64,000 bases of DNA from Streptomyces sp. BA2 (GCF_009769735.1 NZ_WSRO01000002.1:3360001-3424000), one strand, 5' to 3'; shown: positions 18,493 through 30,340, counted from the stretch's first letter. Program-made: numbers and translations. Notes: generated by a model not told the origin, from the sequence alone.

Positions 18493-20415
18493 CTACTGCG
18501 CCTGCAACACCAGCACCGCCAGATCGTCATCCGGCGGCCGCTCGGAAAATTCGTGCACCAGCCTCTTGATCCGTTCGGCCACCAGAGCCGCGTCCATCCC
18601 CGCGCAGCTCGCGAGCGCCGTTGCGAGGCCGTCGCCGTCGTCGAACATCAGTTGTCCCGTGCGGCGCTCCGTCACCCCGTCCGTGACGCAGAGCAGCGTG
18701 TCTCCCGTGCGCAGCTCGAAGGTCTCGCTCGCATACGTCGCGTCGTCGACGACCCCGAGCAGCAGCTGGGGCGTGGCCGCCGCCCGGACCGTCCCGTCCG
18801 GGGAGAGGAGGAGGGGCAGCGGGTGGCCCGCGCTCGCCACCGTGCAGCGGACGCCGCCGTCGTCCAAGGGCACCAGCTCGCCGTAGAGGAGGGAGAGGAA
18901 GCGGGAGGTGGCCCCGTCGGTCGGCACGCCTTGGCCGCCCGCCACCGCGACCACCGCCGCGGCCGCGTCCGCCGCCTCCGTCGCATCGTCGAGGAGGAGC
19001 TGGTTGAGGCGGTCGAGCACTTCCGCGACCTCGTACCCCTCGCGGGCGAGCAGCCGCAGCCACGGCCGGGCGAGGCCGATCACGACGGCCGCCTCGACGC
19101 CCTTGCCCTGTACGTCGCCGAGCGCGAAGCACCAGCGGCCCTTGCCCGCCTGGAACACGTCGTAGAAGTCTCCGCCGGGACCGCCCTTGTCCCGCGGCTC
19201 GTACACGACTCCGCTGTGCACTCCGGGGATGTCCGCGACGGAGCTCGGAAGGAGGCCGCGCTGCAGGACCTGGCTGATGGTGGCCTGGCGCTGATAGCGG
19301 CGCGCCGCGCTGATGGCCAGCGCGACGCGGCGGCTGAAGTCCTCGATGAGGCCCGTGACTTCGTCGGCGAAGCGCACCATCCCGGCCCGCCCGATGATGA
19401 GCGTGCCAAGCACGCGGCCGCCCGCCGTCAGGCGGTACGCCAGGGCCGTGCCGCTCGCCTCTTCCGCCGGTGCCTCGGCGGGCCACGGCACGGGGACGGG
19501 GCCGGAGCCCACCGATTCGGGGAGCCGGGGCGGGTCCTTCTCCAGGCTGCGGCGCAGTTCTTCTATCCGCTGTTCGCTGGTGTGCCAGACGCGGGCGAGC
19601 CGGGAGCCCGCGCTCCCGCTCACGGTGCCGCGCGGCGCGACCTCCGGTTCGTCGTCGAGCCATACCGCGCACCAGTCGGCGAGCCGCGGCACGAGCAGCT
19701 GCCCGGCGAGGGCGGCCACGAGGTCCTCGTCGAACTGTCCGGCGAGCAGGTCGGACGCCTCGGCGAGGAAGGTGAGCGCGCCGCGGTTGACCCACTCCGT
19801 GTCGTGCGTGATCCGCTTCGGCAGCGGCGCGAGGATCTCGGCGGTGCGCAGCCCTCGCTGCACGGCCTGCTCACTCGCGTACGACTCGATCTCGTGGACG
19901 GCCTGGACGCCGCCGACCGGGAGGCGGGCCCAGACTGCCTTGGTGCCGGTGCGGTAGGTGATGCCCCAGGAGTCGGACAGAGTTGCGACGAGCTGGAGTC
20001 CTCGGCCGTACTCGGGTGTGCCGGGCGGCTGGGGCGTGGGTTCGCTGCGGACGGCGCGGGCGGGGTGGTGGTCGGAGACCTCGATGACCAGGCTGTCGGA
20101 GCTCTCCCCCAGGCCGGCCTCGTCGAGCCGGCACAGGAGCTCGACCGTCGTGCCCGCGTGCACGACGGCGTTCGTGACGAGTTCGCTGACCAGCAGCACC
20201 GCGTCGTCCGCGAGGCGGTCGGTGACACCCGCGGCCGCGGGCACCGAGAGCTCGATCCAGTCGGCGAGCGCCGCGCGTACGAACTTGCGTGCGGCGGCGG
20301 GCGCCAGCGGGTTTCCGGGCAGGGACGTGCACACCACCGCCGGCGGGCCGGGCTGGTGCCCCGGCTGGGCGGACGCACGGAAAGTGGTCTCCCGTTGCAT
20401 CGGAATGGCCCCCAC
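18493..20415 (-). CDS. anti-sigma-like ATPase / GAF / PP2C (SpoIIE) phosphatase
   Basis: A 640-residue regulator with three parts. An RsbW-like ATPase at about 42-162 carries an N box (LVSELVTNAVVHA) and a G box (YGRGLQLV). A GAF-like sensor lies at about 208-365. A PP2C/SpoIIE phosphatase at about 402-640 has GGDFYDVF and ALGDVQGKG metal-site motifs. It probably dephosphorylates an anti-anti-sigma factor while the N-terminal module phosphorylates or binds one, tuning an alternative sigma factor. The GTG at 20415 is chosen because AGGAG lies 7 nt upstream; an ATG at 20400 is the alternative. The order kinase-sensor-phosphatase and the divergent kinase/regulator pair recall S. coelicolor OsaC beside osaA-osaB. 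Target and signal are unknown. Confidence 0.9.
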   Translation of the reverse strand: MGAIPMQRETTFRASAQPGHQPGPPAVVCTSLPGNPLAPAAARKFVRAALADWIELSVPAAAGVTDRLADDAVLLVSELVTNAVVHAGTTVELLCRLDEAGLGESSDSLVIEVSDHHPARAVRSEPTPQPPGTPEYGRGLQLVATLSDSWGITYRTGTKAVWARLPVGGVQAVHEIESYASEQAVQRGLRTAEILAPLPKRITHDTEWVNRGALTFLAEASDLLAGQFDEDLVAALAGQLLVPRLADWCAVWLDDEPEVAPRGTVSGSAGSRLARVWHTSEQRIEELRRSLEKDPPRLPESVGSGPVPVPWPAEAPAEEASGTALAYRLTAGGRVLGTLIIGRAGMVRFADEVTGLIEDFSRRVALAISAARRYQRQATISQVLQRGLLPSSVADIPGVHSGVVYEPRDKGGPGGDFYDVFQAGKGRWCFALGDVQGKGVEAAVVIGLARPWLRLLAREGYEVAEVLDRLNQLLLDDATEAADAAAAVVAVAGGQGVPTDGATSRFLSLLYGELVPLDDGGVRCTVASAGHPLPLLLSPDGTVRAAATPQLLLGVVDDATYASETFELRTGDTLLCVTDGVTERRTGQLMFDDGDGLATALASCAGMDAALVAERIKRLVHEFSERPPDDDLAVLVLQAQ

Positions 20416-20517
20416 GTTTCGGCTCCTGAGCAGTTCGGTCGAATACGCCTCAGGCGACACGGACAGAGTGACAGACTGGCCACGCCCATAAGCACCGAGT
20501 TACTGAAGTGGGCCGCT

Positions 20518-23500
20518 ATGAGTGAGAACAGTGCTATGCCCGCGCTCGGTTACGGCCGGATTCCGGCACCGGAACCAGCTCCGATACCTCCGCCGCACGC
20601 CGGGAACGATCCGGACACGGCACCAGAAATCATTCCGGAGACCGCCCCGGAAGCGGCATCCGATCTGCGCGTCCTCCTGTCCGCCATGCGGGCGGCGCGC
20701 GACGGTGACTTCACCAAGGTCACGGTGAGTGGCCACGGCCTGGTCGCCGACCTGCACACGGTGTTCAACGAAATGCTCGACCGCTCTCTCCACTTCGACG
20801 GTGAACTCGCGCGCGTACGGCGGGAGATCATCCGGCACGGCCATCTCGACGAGCGGTTCACCGCGAGCCCGGGACAGGGCAGCTGGGCCACGCGCGTGGC
20901 AGACGTGAACTCCCTGCTCGACTCCCTGGTCGCCCCGGCGGCCAACGCGACGCGCGTACTGAACGCCGTCGCGGGCGGTGACCTCACCCAGCGCGTGGAC
21001 CTGCACGACGGCTCCCGCGAGCTGCGGGGAGACCTGCGGCGCCTGGGCCGTGCGGTGAACACGATGGTCGACCAGCTGTCGCTCTTCACGGGCGAGGTCA
21101 CCCGTGTCGCCCGTGAGGTCGGCACGGAGGGGCGGCTCGGCGGTCGCGCCAAGGTGCGTGGTCTGTCCGGGAGTTGGCGTGACGTGACGGAGGCCGTCAA
21201 CACGATGGCCGCCCGGCTCACCGCTCAGGTGCGTGACATCGCCCTGGTGACGACGGCGGTGGCGCAGGGCGACCTGACGCGGACGGTCACGGTCGAGGCG
21301 ACGGGCGAGCTGCTCGAACTGAAGCTGACCGTCAATACGATGGTCGAACAGCTCTCCGCGTTCGCGGCGGAGGTGACGCGTGTCGCCCGCGAGGTCGGCA
21401 CCGAGGGGCAGTTGGGCGGCCGGGCGCAGGCCCGTGGTGTGTCGGGGGTCTGGAAGGACCTCACGGACAACGTCAACTTCATGGCGTCGAACCTCACCTC
21501 CCAGGTGCGCAACATCGCCCAGGTGACCACGGCCGTCGCCAACGGCGACCTGAGCCAGAAGATCACCGTGGACGCCCGGGGCGAGATCCTGGAGCTGAAG
21601 TCGACGGTGAACACGATGGTGGACCAGCTCTCCGCGTTCGCCGACGAGGTCACCCGCGTGGCCCGCGAGGTCGGCACGGAGGGCAATCTGGGCGGTCGCG
21701 CTCAGGTGCGCGGCGTGTCCGGGGTCTGGAAGGACCTCACCGACAACGTCAACTTCATGGCGGACAACCTCACCTCTCAGGTGCGCAACATCGCCCTCGT
21801 GTCGACGGCGGTCGCCCAGGGCGATCTCGGCAAGAAGATCACGGTGGAGGCGAAGGGCGAGATCCTGGAGCTGAAGTCGACCATCAACACGATGGTCGAC
21901 CAGCTCTCCGCGTTCGCCGACGAGGTCACCCGCGTCGCCCGCGAGGTCGGCACCGAGGGCAACCTCGGCGGACAGGCCCAGGTGCGCGGCGTCTCCGGCG
22001 TATGGAAGGACCTCACCGACAACGTCAACTTCATGGCGCTGAACCTCACCTCCCAGGTGCGGAACATCGCCCAGGTCACCACGGCCGTCGCCAACGGCGA
22101 CCTGTCCAAGATGATCACGGTGACGGCGCGCGGCGAGATCCTGGAGCTGAAGGACACCGTCAACACGATGGTGGAGCAGCTGCGCGCCTTCGCGGACGAG
22201 GTGACCCGCGTGGCCCGCGAGGTCGGCACGGACGGCCGGCTCGGCGGGCGGGCCCAGGTGCTCGGCGTATCGGGCGTATGGAAGGACCTCACCGACAACG
22301 TCAACTACATGGCCGACAACCTCACCGGCCAGGTCCGCAACATCGCGCAGGTCGCGACGGCGGTGGCGCAGGGTGATCTCTCCAAGAAGATCGACGTGGA
22401 CGCGCGCGGCGAGATCCTGGAGCTGAAGACCACCATCAACACCATGGTGGACACGCTGTCATCCTTCTCCTCCGAGGTCACCCGCGTGGCCCGCGAGGTC
22501 GGCTCCGAGGGCCAACTGGGCGGCCAGGCAAGGGTCGAGGGCGTCTACGGCACGTGGAAACGCCTGACGACGAACGTGAACGAACTCGCCCTGAACCTCA
22601 CCACCCAGGTCCGCGCGATCGCCGAGGTCGCATCCGCCGTGGCCCAGGGCGACATGACCCGTTCCATCACCGTCGAGACCCGCGGCGAGGTCTCCGAGCT
22701 CAAGAACAACATCAACGTCATGGTCTCCAACCTCCGCGAGACCACCCGCGCCAAGGACTGGCTGGAGTCGAACCTGGCCCGTCTCGCGGGGCTGATGCAG
22801 GGCCACCGTGACCTGATGGAGGTCGCGGACCTGATCCTGCGCGAACTGACCCCGCTCGTGAACGCGCAGTACGGCGCGTTCTTCCTGGCCGACCCGGAGG
22901 CCGGGGACGCCACGACGCTGCAGACTCCGCCGGTCAAGGGGCTCGCCTTCATCGCCGGGTACGGCTCCGCGCAGGGCTCGGTCGTCGACACGGGCGCGAT
23001 GCCCGCGCACGGCCTGGTGCGCCAGGCCGCCCTGGAGAAGAAGCGGATCCTCGTCGACGAGGTGCCGCCCGACTACATCAAGATCACCTCGGGCCTTGGG
23101 GACTCCGCCCCGGCCAGCCTGGTGATCATCCCCATCCTCTTCGAGGACAAGCTGCTCGGCGTCATCGAACTGGCCACGTTCTCCCGCTTCTCGGACGTGC
23201 ACCTGGCGTTCTTCGATCAGTTCGTGAGCACCATCGGCGTCGCGATCAACACGATCATCGCCAACTCCCGTACGGAATCACTGCTCAGCGAGTCCCAGCG
23301 GCTCGCCACGCAGCTCCAGGACCGGTCGGACGAACTCCAGCTCCAGCAGGCGGAGTTGCAGCGCTCGAACGCCGAGCTGGAGGAGAAGGCGGCACTCCTG
23401 GCCACGTCGTCCCAGTACAAGTCGGAGTTCCTCGCGAACATGTCGCACGAGCTGCGCACGCCGCTGAACTCCCTGCTCATCCTGGCCCGGCTGCTCTCCG

Positions 23501-24783
23501 ACAACCCCGACAGTCATCTCTCCGACCAGGAAGTGCAGTTCGCGACCACGATCCACCGCTCGGGCTCCGACCTCCTCCAACTCATCAACGACATCCTCGA
23601 CTTGTCGAAGATCGAGGCGGGCAGGATGGACGTACGCCCCAAGAAGCTCCCCCTCGTCAAGGTCCTCGACTACGTCCACGCGACGTTCCGCCCGCTCACC
23701 CTGGACCGCGGGCTCGCGTTCGAGGTGTCGGTCGGCGAGGACGTGCCGCGGGAGATGTTCTCGGACGAGCAGCGGCTCCAGCAGATCCTGCGCAACCTCC
23801 TGTCGAACGCGGTCAAGTTCACCGCGAGCGGCCGGGTCGAGCTGCGCGTGAGCCGCGTCAAGAACACCGGCGACCGGCGGCTCCACGACGGCGGCGACCG
23901 GCTCTGCTTCGCCGTCACGGACACCGGCATCGGCATCCCCGCCGACCAGCTCCCGGCCATCTTCGAGGCGTTCCAGCAGGCCGACGGCACCACCAACCGC
24001 AAGTACGGCGGCACCGGCCTCGGCCTCTCCATCAGCCGCGAGATCGCCGGGCTCCTCGGCGGCCGTATCACCGCGGAGAGCAGTCCGGGCAAGGGTTCCA
24101 CCTTCACGCTCTACGTCCCCGTGGTGCACCCCGGCCACGGGCCCGCCGCCGCGGCGTACGCGGCGACCAGGTCGCTCACCACCCCCGAGCCGCACGACGA
24201 GCGGGTCACCATGTCCCCGCACACCTTCCATGAACAGAACGACAGCTGGCCGACGCCGACCAAGCTGGAGGAGTACCGGGAGGGCCCGGCCGGCCGCATA
24301 CTGCGTGGGCGCCGCGTCCTGATCGTGGACGACGACATCCGCAACGTCTTCGCGCTCACCCACGTACTGAGCCGTGTCGGCATGCCCGTCCTCTACGCGG
24401 AGAACGGCCGCGAAGGCATCGAGACCCTGGAGCGCAACCCCGACACCGACCTCATCCTGATGGACATCATGATGCCGGAGATGGACGGCTACGAAACCAT
24501 CGCCGCGATCCGCCGCACCCCGCGCTGGACCGGCCTGCCCATCATCGCGCTGACCGCCAAGGCGATGCCCGGAGACCGCGAGAAGGCCATCGAGCAGGGT
24601 GCCAACGACTACGTTCCCAAACCCGTGGATGTGGACCAGCTGCTCACCGTCGCCTGCGCGCTTCTGGCACCCGAGGCCGCCGACAGGACAGAGCCGGACG
24701 CTCCCGCCACCACAGATACAACCGTTGCTCCGGAACCGGCAGGCGCTCACGGGGAGGCCGCCGTTCCGCCGACGACCGAGTGA
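20518..24783 (+). CDS. soluble poly-HAMP hybrid histidine kinase
   Basis: A 1421-residue hybrid kinase without membrane helices. Six HAMP-type units of about 92 residues occupy roughly 178-741; each has [10 protein letters not shown], a GV-G-WKDLT block, a TTAVA-GDL block and a GEILELK block. A GAF domain follows (about 755-915), then HisKA with [14 protein letters not shown] (phospho-His near 977). HATPase has [19 protein letters not shown] and [10 protein letters not shown]. The C-terminal receiver has [13 protein letters not shown] with the phospho-Asp near 1317. The repeat architecture is that of fungal group III (Nik1/Os-1) osmosensing kinases and, as I recall, of Streptomyces OsaA. The ATG at 20518 lacks a strong Shine-Dalgarno. 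A stand-alone response regulator follows 10 nt downstream. Confidence 0.94.
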   Translation: MSENSAMPALGYGRIPAPEPAPIPPPHAGNDPDTAPEIIPETAPEAASDLRVLLSAMRAARDGDFTKVTVSGHGLVADLHTVFNEMLDRSLHFDGELARVRREIIRHGHLDERFTASPGQGSWATRVADVNSLLDSLVAPAANATRVLNAVAGGDLTQRVDLHDGSRELRGDLRRLGRAVNTMVDQLSLFTGEVTRVAREVGTEGRLGGRAKVRGLSGSWRDVTEAVNTMAARLTAQVRDIALVTTAVAQGDLTRTVTVEATGELLELKLTVNTMVEQLSAFAAEVTRVAREVGTEGQLGGRAQARGVSGVWKDLTDNVNFMASNLTSQVRNIAQVTTAVANGDLSQKITVDARGEILELKSTVNTMVDQLSAFADEVTRVAREVGTEGNLGGRAQVRGVSGVWKDLTDNVNFMADNLTSQVRNIALVSTAVAQGDLGKKITVEAKGEILELKSTINTMVDQLSAFADEVTRVAREVGTEGNLGGQAQVRGVSGVWKDLTDNVNFMALNLTSQVRNIAQVTTAVANGDLSKMITVTARGEILELKDTVNTMVEQLRAFADEVTRVAREVGTDGRLGGRAQVLGVSGVWKDLTDNVNYMADNLTGQVRNIAQVATAVAQGDLSKKIDVDARGEILELKTTINTMVDTLSSFSSEVTRVAREVGSEGQLGGQARVEGVYGTWKRLTTNVNELALNLTTQVRAIAEVASAVAQGDMTRSITVETRGEVSELKNNINVMVSNLRETTRAKDWLESNLARLAGLMQGHRDLMEVADLILRELTPLVNAQYGAFFLADPEAGDATTLQTPPVKGLAFIAGYGSAQGSVVDTGAMPAHGLVRQAALEKKRILVDEVPPDYIKITSGLGDSAPASLVIIPILFEDKLLGVIELATFSRFSDVHLAFFDQFVSTIGVAINTIIANSRTESLLSESQRLATQLQDRSDELQLQQAELQRSNAELEEKAALLATSSQYKSEFLANMSHELRTPLNSLLILARLLSDNPDSHLSDQEVQFATTIHRSGSDLLQLINDILDLSKIEAGRMDVRPKKLPLVKVLDYVHATFRPLTLDRGLAFEVSVGEDVPREMFSDEQRLQQILRNLLSNAVKFTASGRVELRVSRVKNTGDRRLHDGGDRLCFAVTDTGIGIPADQLPAIFEAFQQADGTTNRKYGGTGLGLSISREIAGLLGGRITAESSPGKGSTFTLYVPVVHPGHGPAAAAYAATRSLTTPEPHDERVTMSPHTFHEQNDSWPTPTKLEEYREGPAGRILRGRRVLIVDDDIRNVFALTHVLSRVGMPVLYAENGREGIETLERNPDTDLILMDIMMPEMDGYETIAAIRRTPRWTGLPIIALTAKAMPGDREKAIEQGANDYVPKPVDVDQLLTVACALLAPEAADRTEPDAPATTDTTVAPEPAGAHGEAAVPPTTE
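21046..22741 (+). repeat. six 276-bp tandem repeats encoding HAMP units
   Basis: Six consecutive, in-frame units of about 276 bp within the hybrid kinase gene. The middle units are nearly identical at the protein level, with phrases such as [15 protein letters not shown] recurring unchanged. The end units are more diverged. Confidence 0.85.
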
Positions 24784-24793
24784 GGCACTGTCC

Positions 24794-25381
24794 ATGAGCA
24801 CAGAGGTCATGACCGACAACCGATCGAGCATCCTTCTTGTCGATGACATGGAGGACAACCTGATGGCGCTCGAAGCCGTCCTGGGGTCACTCAACGAACC
24901 ACTGGTGCGCGCCCGTTCGGGCGAGGAGGCGATGAAGGCGCTTCTGCGCCAACGTTTCGCCGTGATCCTCCTGGACGTACGCATGCCGGGGATGGACGGC
25001 TTCGAGACCGCGTCGAACATCAAACGACTCGACCAGACCAAGGACGTGCCCATCATCTTCCTGACGGGCACCGACAACGACGCGGGCTACGCCTTCCGGG
25101 GCTATGCGACGGGCGCCGCGGACTATCTCACCAAGCCGTTCGACCCCTGGGTGCTGCGCGCCAAGGTCACCGTATTCCTCGAACTGCACCGCAAGAACCG
25201 GCAGTTGGAGAAGATCCTGGCGCGCGAGCAGCAGCAGTTCGACGAGCTGGCGGCCCGCCTCTCGGCGATCGAGACGCACATGGCCGCCAGCAGCCTCAAG
25301 GACGTCCTGGAACTGCGCCACCACGTGACGCACATGGAGGAGCTGGTGAAGGAGATGCGGCGCGGGCGGGGTGATGCCTGA
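24794..25381 (+). CDS. response regulator with C-terminal coiled coil
   Basis: A 195-residue response regulator without a DNA-binding domain. The receiver covers about residues 12-130: acidic pair DDMEDN, phospho-Asp near 60 in ILLDVRMPGMDGF, FLTG at the conserved Thr position and the KPFDP Lys motif. The rest (about 135-190) is charged and helical, probably a coiled coil (LEKILAREQQQFDEL, LRHHVTHMEELVKEM). It most likely accepts phosphate from the upstream hybrid kinase and works by protein-protein contact, as proposed for OsaB. The ATG at 24794 lies 10 nt after the kinase stop; an ATG at 24809 is an alternative. The stop codon lies inside a 52-bp perfect palindrome. Confidence 0.92.
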   Translation: MSTEVMTDNRSSILLVDDMEDNLMALEAVLGSLNEPLVRARSGEEAMKALLRQRFAVILLDVRMPGMDGFETASNIKRLDQTKDVPIIFLTGTDNDAGYAFRGYATGAADYLTKPFDPWVLRAKVTVFLELHRKNRQLEKILAREQQQFDELAARLSAIETHMAASSLKDVLELRHHVTHMEELVKEMRRGRGDA

Positions 25382-25411
25382 CCCATGGGTCAGGCATCAC
25401 CCCGCCCGCGC
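25360..25411. terminator. 52-bp perfect palindrome, bidirectional terminator
   Basis: Bases 25360-25385 and 25386-25411 are perfectly complementary with no mismatches. The palindrome overlaps the last seven codons and TGA of the response regulator and ends 14 bp before the stop of the convergent acyl-CoA ligase. Its location between convergent genes suits a shared terminator, although a stem with almost no loop is unusual. Confidence 0.85.
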
Positions 25412-25425
25412 ACGGCAGTCGAGGC

Positions 25426-27315
<1,890 letters not shown>

Positions 27316-27362
27316 GACATCCTCCGGACCCGCGACAATGCGGCGACTGGCTGGCGGCTGCT

Positions 27363-27402
27363 GGGCTTGTTCAACGTGCGAGGGTCTTGTTTAACTTGCG
27401 AG
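27363..27402. promoter_or_regulatory. two adjacent 20-bp direct repeats upstream of the acyl-CoA ligase gene
   Basis: Units 27363-27382 and 27383-27402 match at 17 of 20 positions (core CTTGTT-AAC--GCGAG). They are AT-richer than their surroundings and lie 48 bp upstream of the GTG. Spacing by about two helical turns suggests a regulator operator or promoter region; no regulator is identified. Confidence 0.5.
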
Positions 27403-27480
27403 TAACCTACGAGCAGTGATCAGAGTAGAGCGCGGAAGCCTGGCGCGTAAGGGGCTTCTGCCTGTCACTTCATACAAGAA

Positions 27481-27511
27481 CGGGTCCGCCGCGCAAAGCG
27501 CGACGGACCCG
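27481..27511. terminator. hairpin after lepA
   Basis: Arms 27481-27494 and 27498-27511 pair with one mismatch around an AAA loop. It lies 54 nt beyond the lepA stop (minus strand) in the spacer shared with the acyl-CoA ligase promoter. Confidence 0.75.
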
Positions 27512-27564
27512 CTGAGATGCCTGTGTGACGCCCGCGCCGGACGGGGCGGCAGCTGAGGCCGTGA

Positions 27565-29442
27565 CTACTTCTTCGCCTTGCCAGGACCGCTGTCGTCACT
27601 GGAGAGCACCGCGATGAAGGCTTCCTGCGGCACCTCGACGGAGCCGACCATCTTCATGCGCTTCTTGCCCTCCTTCTGCTTCTCGAGCAGCTTGCGCTTA
27701 CGCGAGATGTCACCGCCGTAGCACTTGGCGAGGACGTCCTTGCGGATGGCGCGGATGGTCTCGCGGGCGATGACCCGGGAGCCGATCGCGGCCTGGACGG
27801 GAATCTCGAAGGCCTGGCGCGGGATGAGCTCGCGCAGCTTGGCGACCAGGCGCACCCCGTACGCGTACGCCGCGTCCTTGTGCGTGACGGCCGAGAAGGC
27901 GTCGACCTTGTCGCCGTGCAGCAGGATGTCGACCTTGACGAGCTGGGCGGACTGCTCGCCGGTGGGCTCGTAGTCCAGCGAGGCATAACCGCGCGTCTTG
28001 GACTTCAGCTGGTCGAAGAAGTCGAAGACGATCTCGGCGAGGGGGAGCGTGTAGCGGATCTCCACACGGTCCTCGGAGAGGTAGTCCATGCCGAGCAGGG
28101 TGCCGCGCCGGTTCTGGCACAGCTCCATGATCGAGCCGATGAACTCGCTGGGCGCGAGGAGCGTGGCGCGCACGACGGGCTCGAAGACCTCGTCGATCTT
28201 GCCCTCGGGGAACTCACTCGGGTTGGTGACCGTGTGCTCGGTGCCGTCCTCCATCACCACGCGGTAGACCACGTTCGGAGCGGTGGCGATGAGGTCGAGT
28301 CCGAACTCGCGCTCGAGCCGCTCACGGATCACGTCGAGGTGAAGGAGCCCCAGGAAGCCGACACGGAAGCCGAAGCCGAGCGCGGCGGACGTCTCGGGCT
28401 CGTAGACGAGCGCGGCGTCGTTGAGCTGCAGCTTGTCGAGGGCCTCGCGCAGGTCCGGGTACTCCGAGCCGTCCAGCGGATAGAGACCCGAGAAGACCAT
28501 CGGCTTCGGGTCCTTGTAGCCGCCGAGGGCCTCGGTCGCGCCCTTGTGCAGGGAGGTGATCGTGTCACCGACCTTGGACTGACGGACATCCTTCACGCCG
28601 GTGATGATGTAGCCCACCTCGCCGACGCCGATGCCGTCGGCCGAGGTCATCTCGGGGGACGACACACCGATCTCGAGCAGCTCGTGCGTGGCACCGGTGG
28701 ACATCATCCGGATCCGCTCACGCTTGTTGAGCTGGCCGTCGACGACTCGTACGTACGTCACGACGCCTCGGTACGAGTCGTACACCGAGTCGAAGATCAT
28801 CGCTCGCGCGGGCGCGTCGGCGACGCCGACCGGCGGCGGAACCTCGGCGACGACCTTGTCGAGCAGCGCCTCGACGCCCATGCCGGTCTTCGCGGAGACC
28901 TTCAGCACGTCGTCGGGCTCGCAGCCGATGAGGTTCGCGAGCTCCTCGGAGAACTTCTCCGGCTGGGCGGCCGGCAGGTCGATCTTGTTGAGCACCGGGA
29001 CGATCTTGAGGTCGTTCTCCATCGCCAGGTAGAGGTTGGCGAGAGTCTGCGCCTCGATGCCCTGCGCCGCGTCCACGAGGAGGACCGTGCCCTCACAGGC
29101 CGCGAGCGAGCGGGACACCTCGTACGTGAAGTCCACGTGACCCGGGGTGTCGATCATGTTGAGGATGTGGGTCTTGGTCTGCGCGGCGCCCGGGCCCTCC
29201 GTGGGGGCCCAGGGCAGACGCACCGCCTGGGACTTGATCGTGATGCCGCGCTCACGCTCGATGTCCATGCGGTCGAGGTACTGGGCGCGCATCTGGCGCT
29301 GCTCGACCACACCGGTCAGCTGGAGCATCCGGTCGGCGAGCGTGGACTTGCCGTGGTCGATGTGCGCGATGATGCAGAAATTACGGATCAGAGCCGGGTC
29401 GGTACGGCTCGGCTCGGGCACATTTTTAGGGGTCGCGGGCAC
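27565..29442 (-). CDS. lepA: elongation factor 4 (LepA)
   Basis: A 625-residue translational GTPase that acts on stalled or mistranslocated ribosomes. G motifs are present: AHIDHGKST (G1), DTPGHVDF (G3) and NKIDLPAA (G4). The LepA-specific C-terminal domain ends in [10 protein letters not shown] before a short Ser/Asp/Lys tail. The GTG at 29442 ([16 protein letters not shown]...) gives the usual actinobacterial length, and a longer upstream frame is rejected. It is divergent from rpsT, a common actinobacterial arrangement. A hairpin follows the stop at 27481-27511. Confidence 0.96.
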   Translation of the reverse strand: MPATPKNVPEPSRTDPALIRNFCIIAHIDHGKSTLADRMLQLTGVVEQRQMRAQYLDRMDIERERGITIKSQAVRLPWAPTEGPGAAQTKTHILNMIDTPGHVDFTYEVSRSLAACEGTVLLVDAAQGIEAQTLANLYLAMENDLKIVPVLNKIDLPAAQPEKFSEELANLIGCEPDDVLKVSAKTGMGVEALLDKVVAEVPPPVGVADAPARAMIFDSVYDSYRGVVTYVRVVDGQLNKRERIRMMSTGATHELLEIGVSSPEMTSADGIGVGEVGYIITGVKDVRQSKVGDTITSLHKGATEALGGYKDPKPMVFSGLYPLDGSEYPDLREALDKLQLNDAALVYEPETSAALGFGFRVGFLGLLHLDVIRERLEREFGLDLIATAPNVVYRVVMEDGTEHTVTNPSEFPEGKIDEVFEPVVRATLLAPSEFIGSIMELCQNRRGTLLGMDYLSEDRVEIRYTLPLAEIVFDFFDQLKSKTRGYASLDYEPTGEQSAQLVKVDILLHGDKVDAFSAVTHKDAAYAYGVRLVAKLRELIPRQAFEIPVQAAIGSRVIARETIRAIRKDVLAKCYGGDISRKRKLLEKQKEGKKRMKMVGSVEVPQEAFIAVLSSDDSGPGKAKK

Positions 29443-29691
29443 GCAGGGTCCTGTCTCTTGAGGCGCCTGTCGCCTCGGGTCGGATCTATACGTAGGTTCC
29501 ATGGTCCCATGGGTGAGGCACTGGGCCTGGTGTGGGCCGGTCCGGGTGGGGGGCGGGCCCGGATTGGGCCGCTCGGAGGGCGGCTGGTAATCTGGGCAGC
29601 TGTGTCTCCTTGCCCTCTCGGTACTGAGGCACGTGTCAAAGAAACTCATCTGCAGTACCTCTGCAGAACCTGAACCTGAAAAGGCTCTTTC

Positions 29692-29958
29692 GTGGCGAAC
29701 ATCAAGTCCCAGATCAAGCGGATCAAGACCAACGAGAAGGCGCGTCAGCGCAACAAGGCGGTCAAGTCTTCCCTGAAGACCGCGATCCGCAGGGCTCGCG
29801 AGGCCGTTGCCGCTGGTGACACCCAGAAGGCCGTCGAGGCGACGCGCGAGGCTTCGCGCCAGCTCGACAAGGCCGTCTCCAAGGGCGTCATCCACAAGAA
29901 CCAGGCCGCCAACAAGAAGTCGGCGCTTGCTTCGAAGGTCGCGACCCTCCAGGGCTGA
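29692..29958 (+). CDS. rpsT: 30S ribosomal protein S20
   Basis: An 88-residue Lys/Arg/Ala-rich protein ([20 protein letters not shown] and on) that binds 16S rRNA early in small-subunit assembly. Length and sequence are normal. It starts with GTG at 29692 behind an AAAAGG ribosome site. The 249-bp spacer to lepA must hold both promoters; I cannot assign boxes there with confidence. A GC-rich terminator hairpin follows at 29966. Confidence 0.98.
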   Translation: MANIKSQIKRIKTNEKARQRNKAVKSSLKTAIRRAREAVAAGDTQKAVEATREASRQLDKAVSKGVIHKNQAANKKSALASKVATLQG

Positions 29959-29965
29959 AACCCTT

Positions 29966-29983
29966 GCCCCGGCTCGCCGGGGC
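29966..29983 (+). terminator. rpsT terminator hairpin
   Basis: GCCCCGG and CCGGGGC arms around a CTCG loop, 8 nt after the rpsT stop. Confidence 0.7.
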
Positions 29984-30064
29984 GCTGATCAATCCTCACC
30001 GCGAGGGTAATTCGAGCCCTCTACCTCGAATCGCGGACAGACCACGCAGTACGCCACGCTGCGA

Positions 30065-30094
30065 CAATGCCCCCGGCCCACTCCGGGGGCATTG
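30065..30094. terminator. perfect 12-bp hairpin in the rpsT-holA spacer
   Basis: Arms 30065-30076 (CAATGCCCCCGG) and 30083-30094 (CCGGGGGCATTG) with a 6-nt loop. Placed between convergent genes, so a second, possibly bidirectional, terminator. Confidence 0.7.
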
Positions 30095-30130
30095 CTGTGT
30101 CCGGGGCGGGGGCGTAAGGGGCGGGGGCGT

Positions 30131-30320
30131 AAGGGGCGCGGGGAACGGCGCGAGCAACCACGGACTACCCGCACACGAACACCAGCGGACGTACCTCTAG
30201 GGGCGCGGGGAACGGCGCGAGCAACCACGGACTACCCGCACACGAACACCGGCGGACGCTTCCTCAGGGGCGCGGGGAACTGCGCGAGCAACCACGGGCT
30301 ATCCGCGGATTACGAACCGG
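30131..30320. repeat. 67-bp tandem array of a Streptomyces intergenic repeat
   Basis: Units start at 30133, 30200 and 30267 with GGGGCGCGGGGAAC followed by CGCGAGCAACCACGG. The first two are almost identical over 67 bp, and the third diverges after its first 35 bp. A shorter GGGGCGTAAGGGGCG duplication precedes the array. A single relative lies at 62810. Confidence 0.8.
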
Positions 30321-30340
30321 CGGGTGTGAACGGCTCAAGC

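Larger units (their letters stand above)
29959..30340. other. 382-bp non-coding spacer between rpsT and holA
   Basis: No plausible gene is seen. The spacer holds the rpsT terminator hairpin (29966-29983), a short ATTCGAG/CTCGAAT inverted repeat (30010-30031), a perfect 12-bp hairpin (30065-30094) and a 67-bp tandem repeat array (30131-30320). Confidence 0.8.

Noticed and set aside
18337..20517. Plus-strand open frame ahead of the hybrid kinase, antisense to the phosphatase gene
   Set aside because: It is a high-GC shadow of the minus-strand phosphatase gene and has no domain-like sequence.
27880..29673. Long plus-strand open frame antisense to lepA
   Set aside because: Shadow of lepA; no motif, no ribosome site, and it would overlap the rpsT promoter.
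30001..30040. tRNA-like or small RNA structure around the ATTCGAG/CTCGAAT repeat
   Set aside because: Only one arm can be drawn and no cloverleaf fits, so it is treated as an isolated inverted repeat.
30131..30320. Possible CRISPR array
   Set aside because: The repeat units are contiguous 67-bp copies without variable spacers, and no cas genes are nearby.
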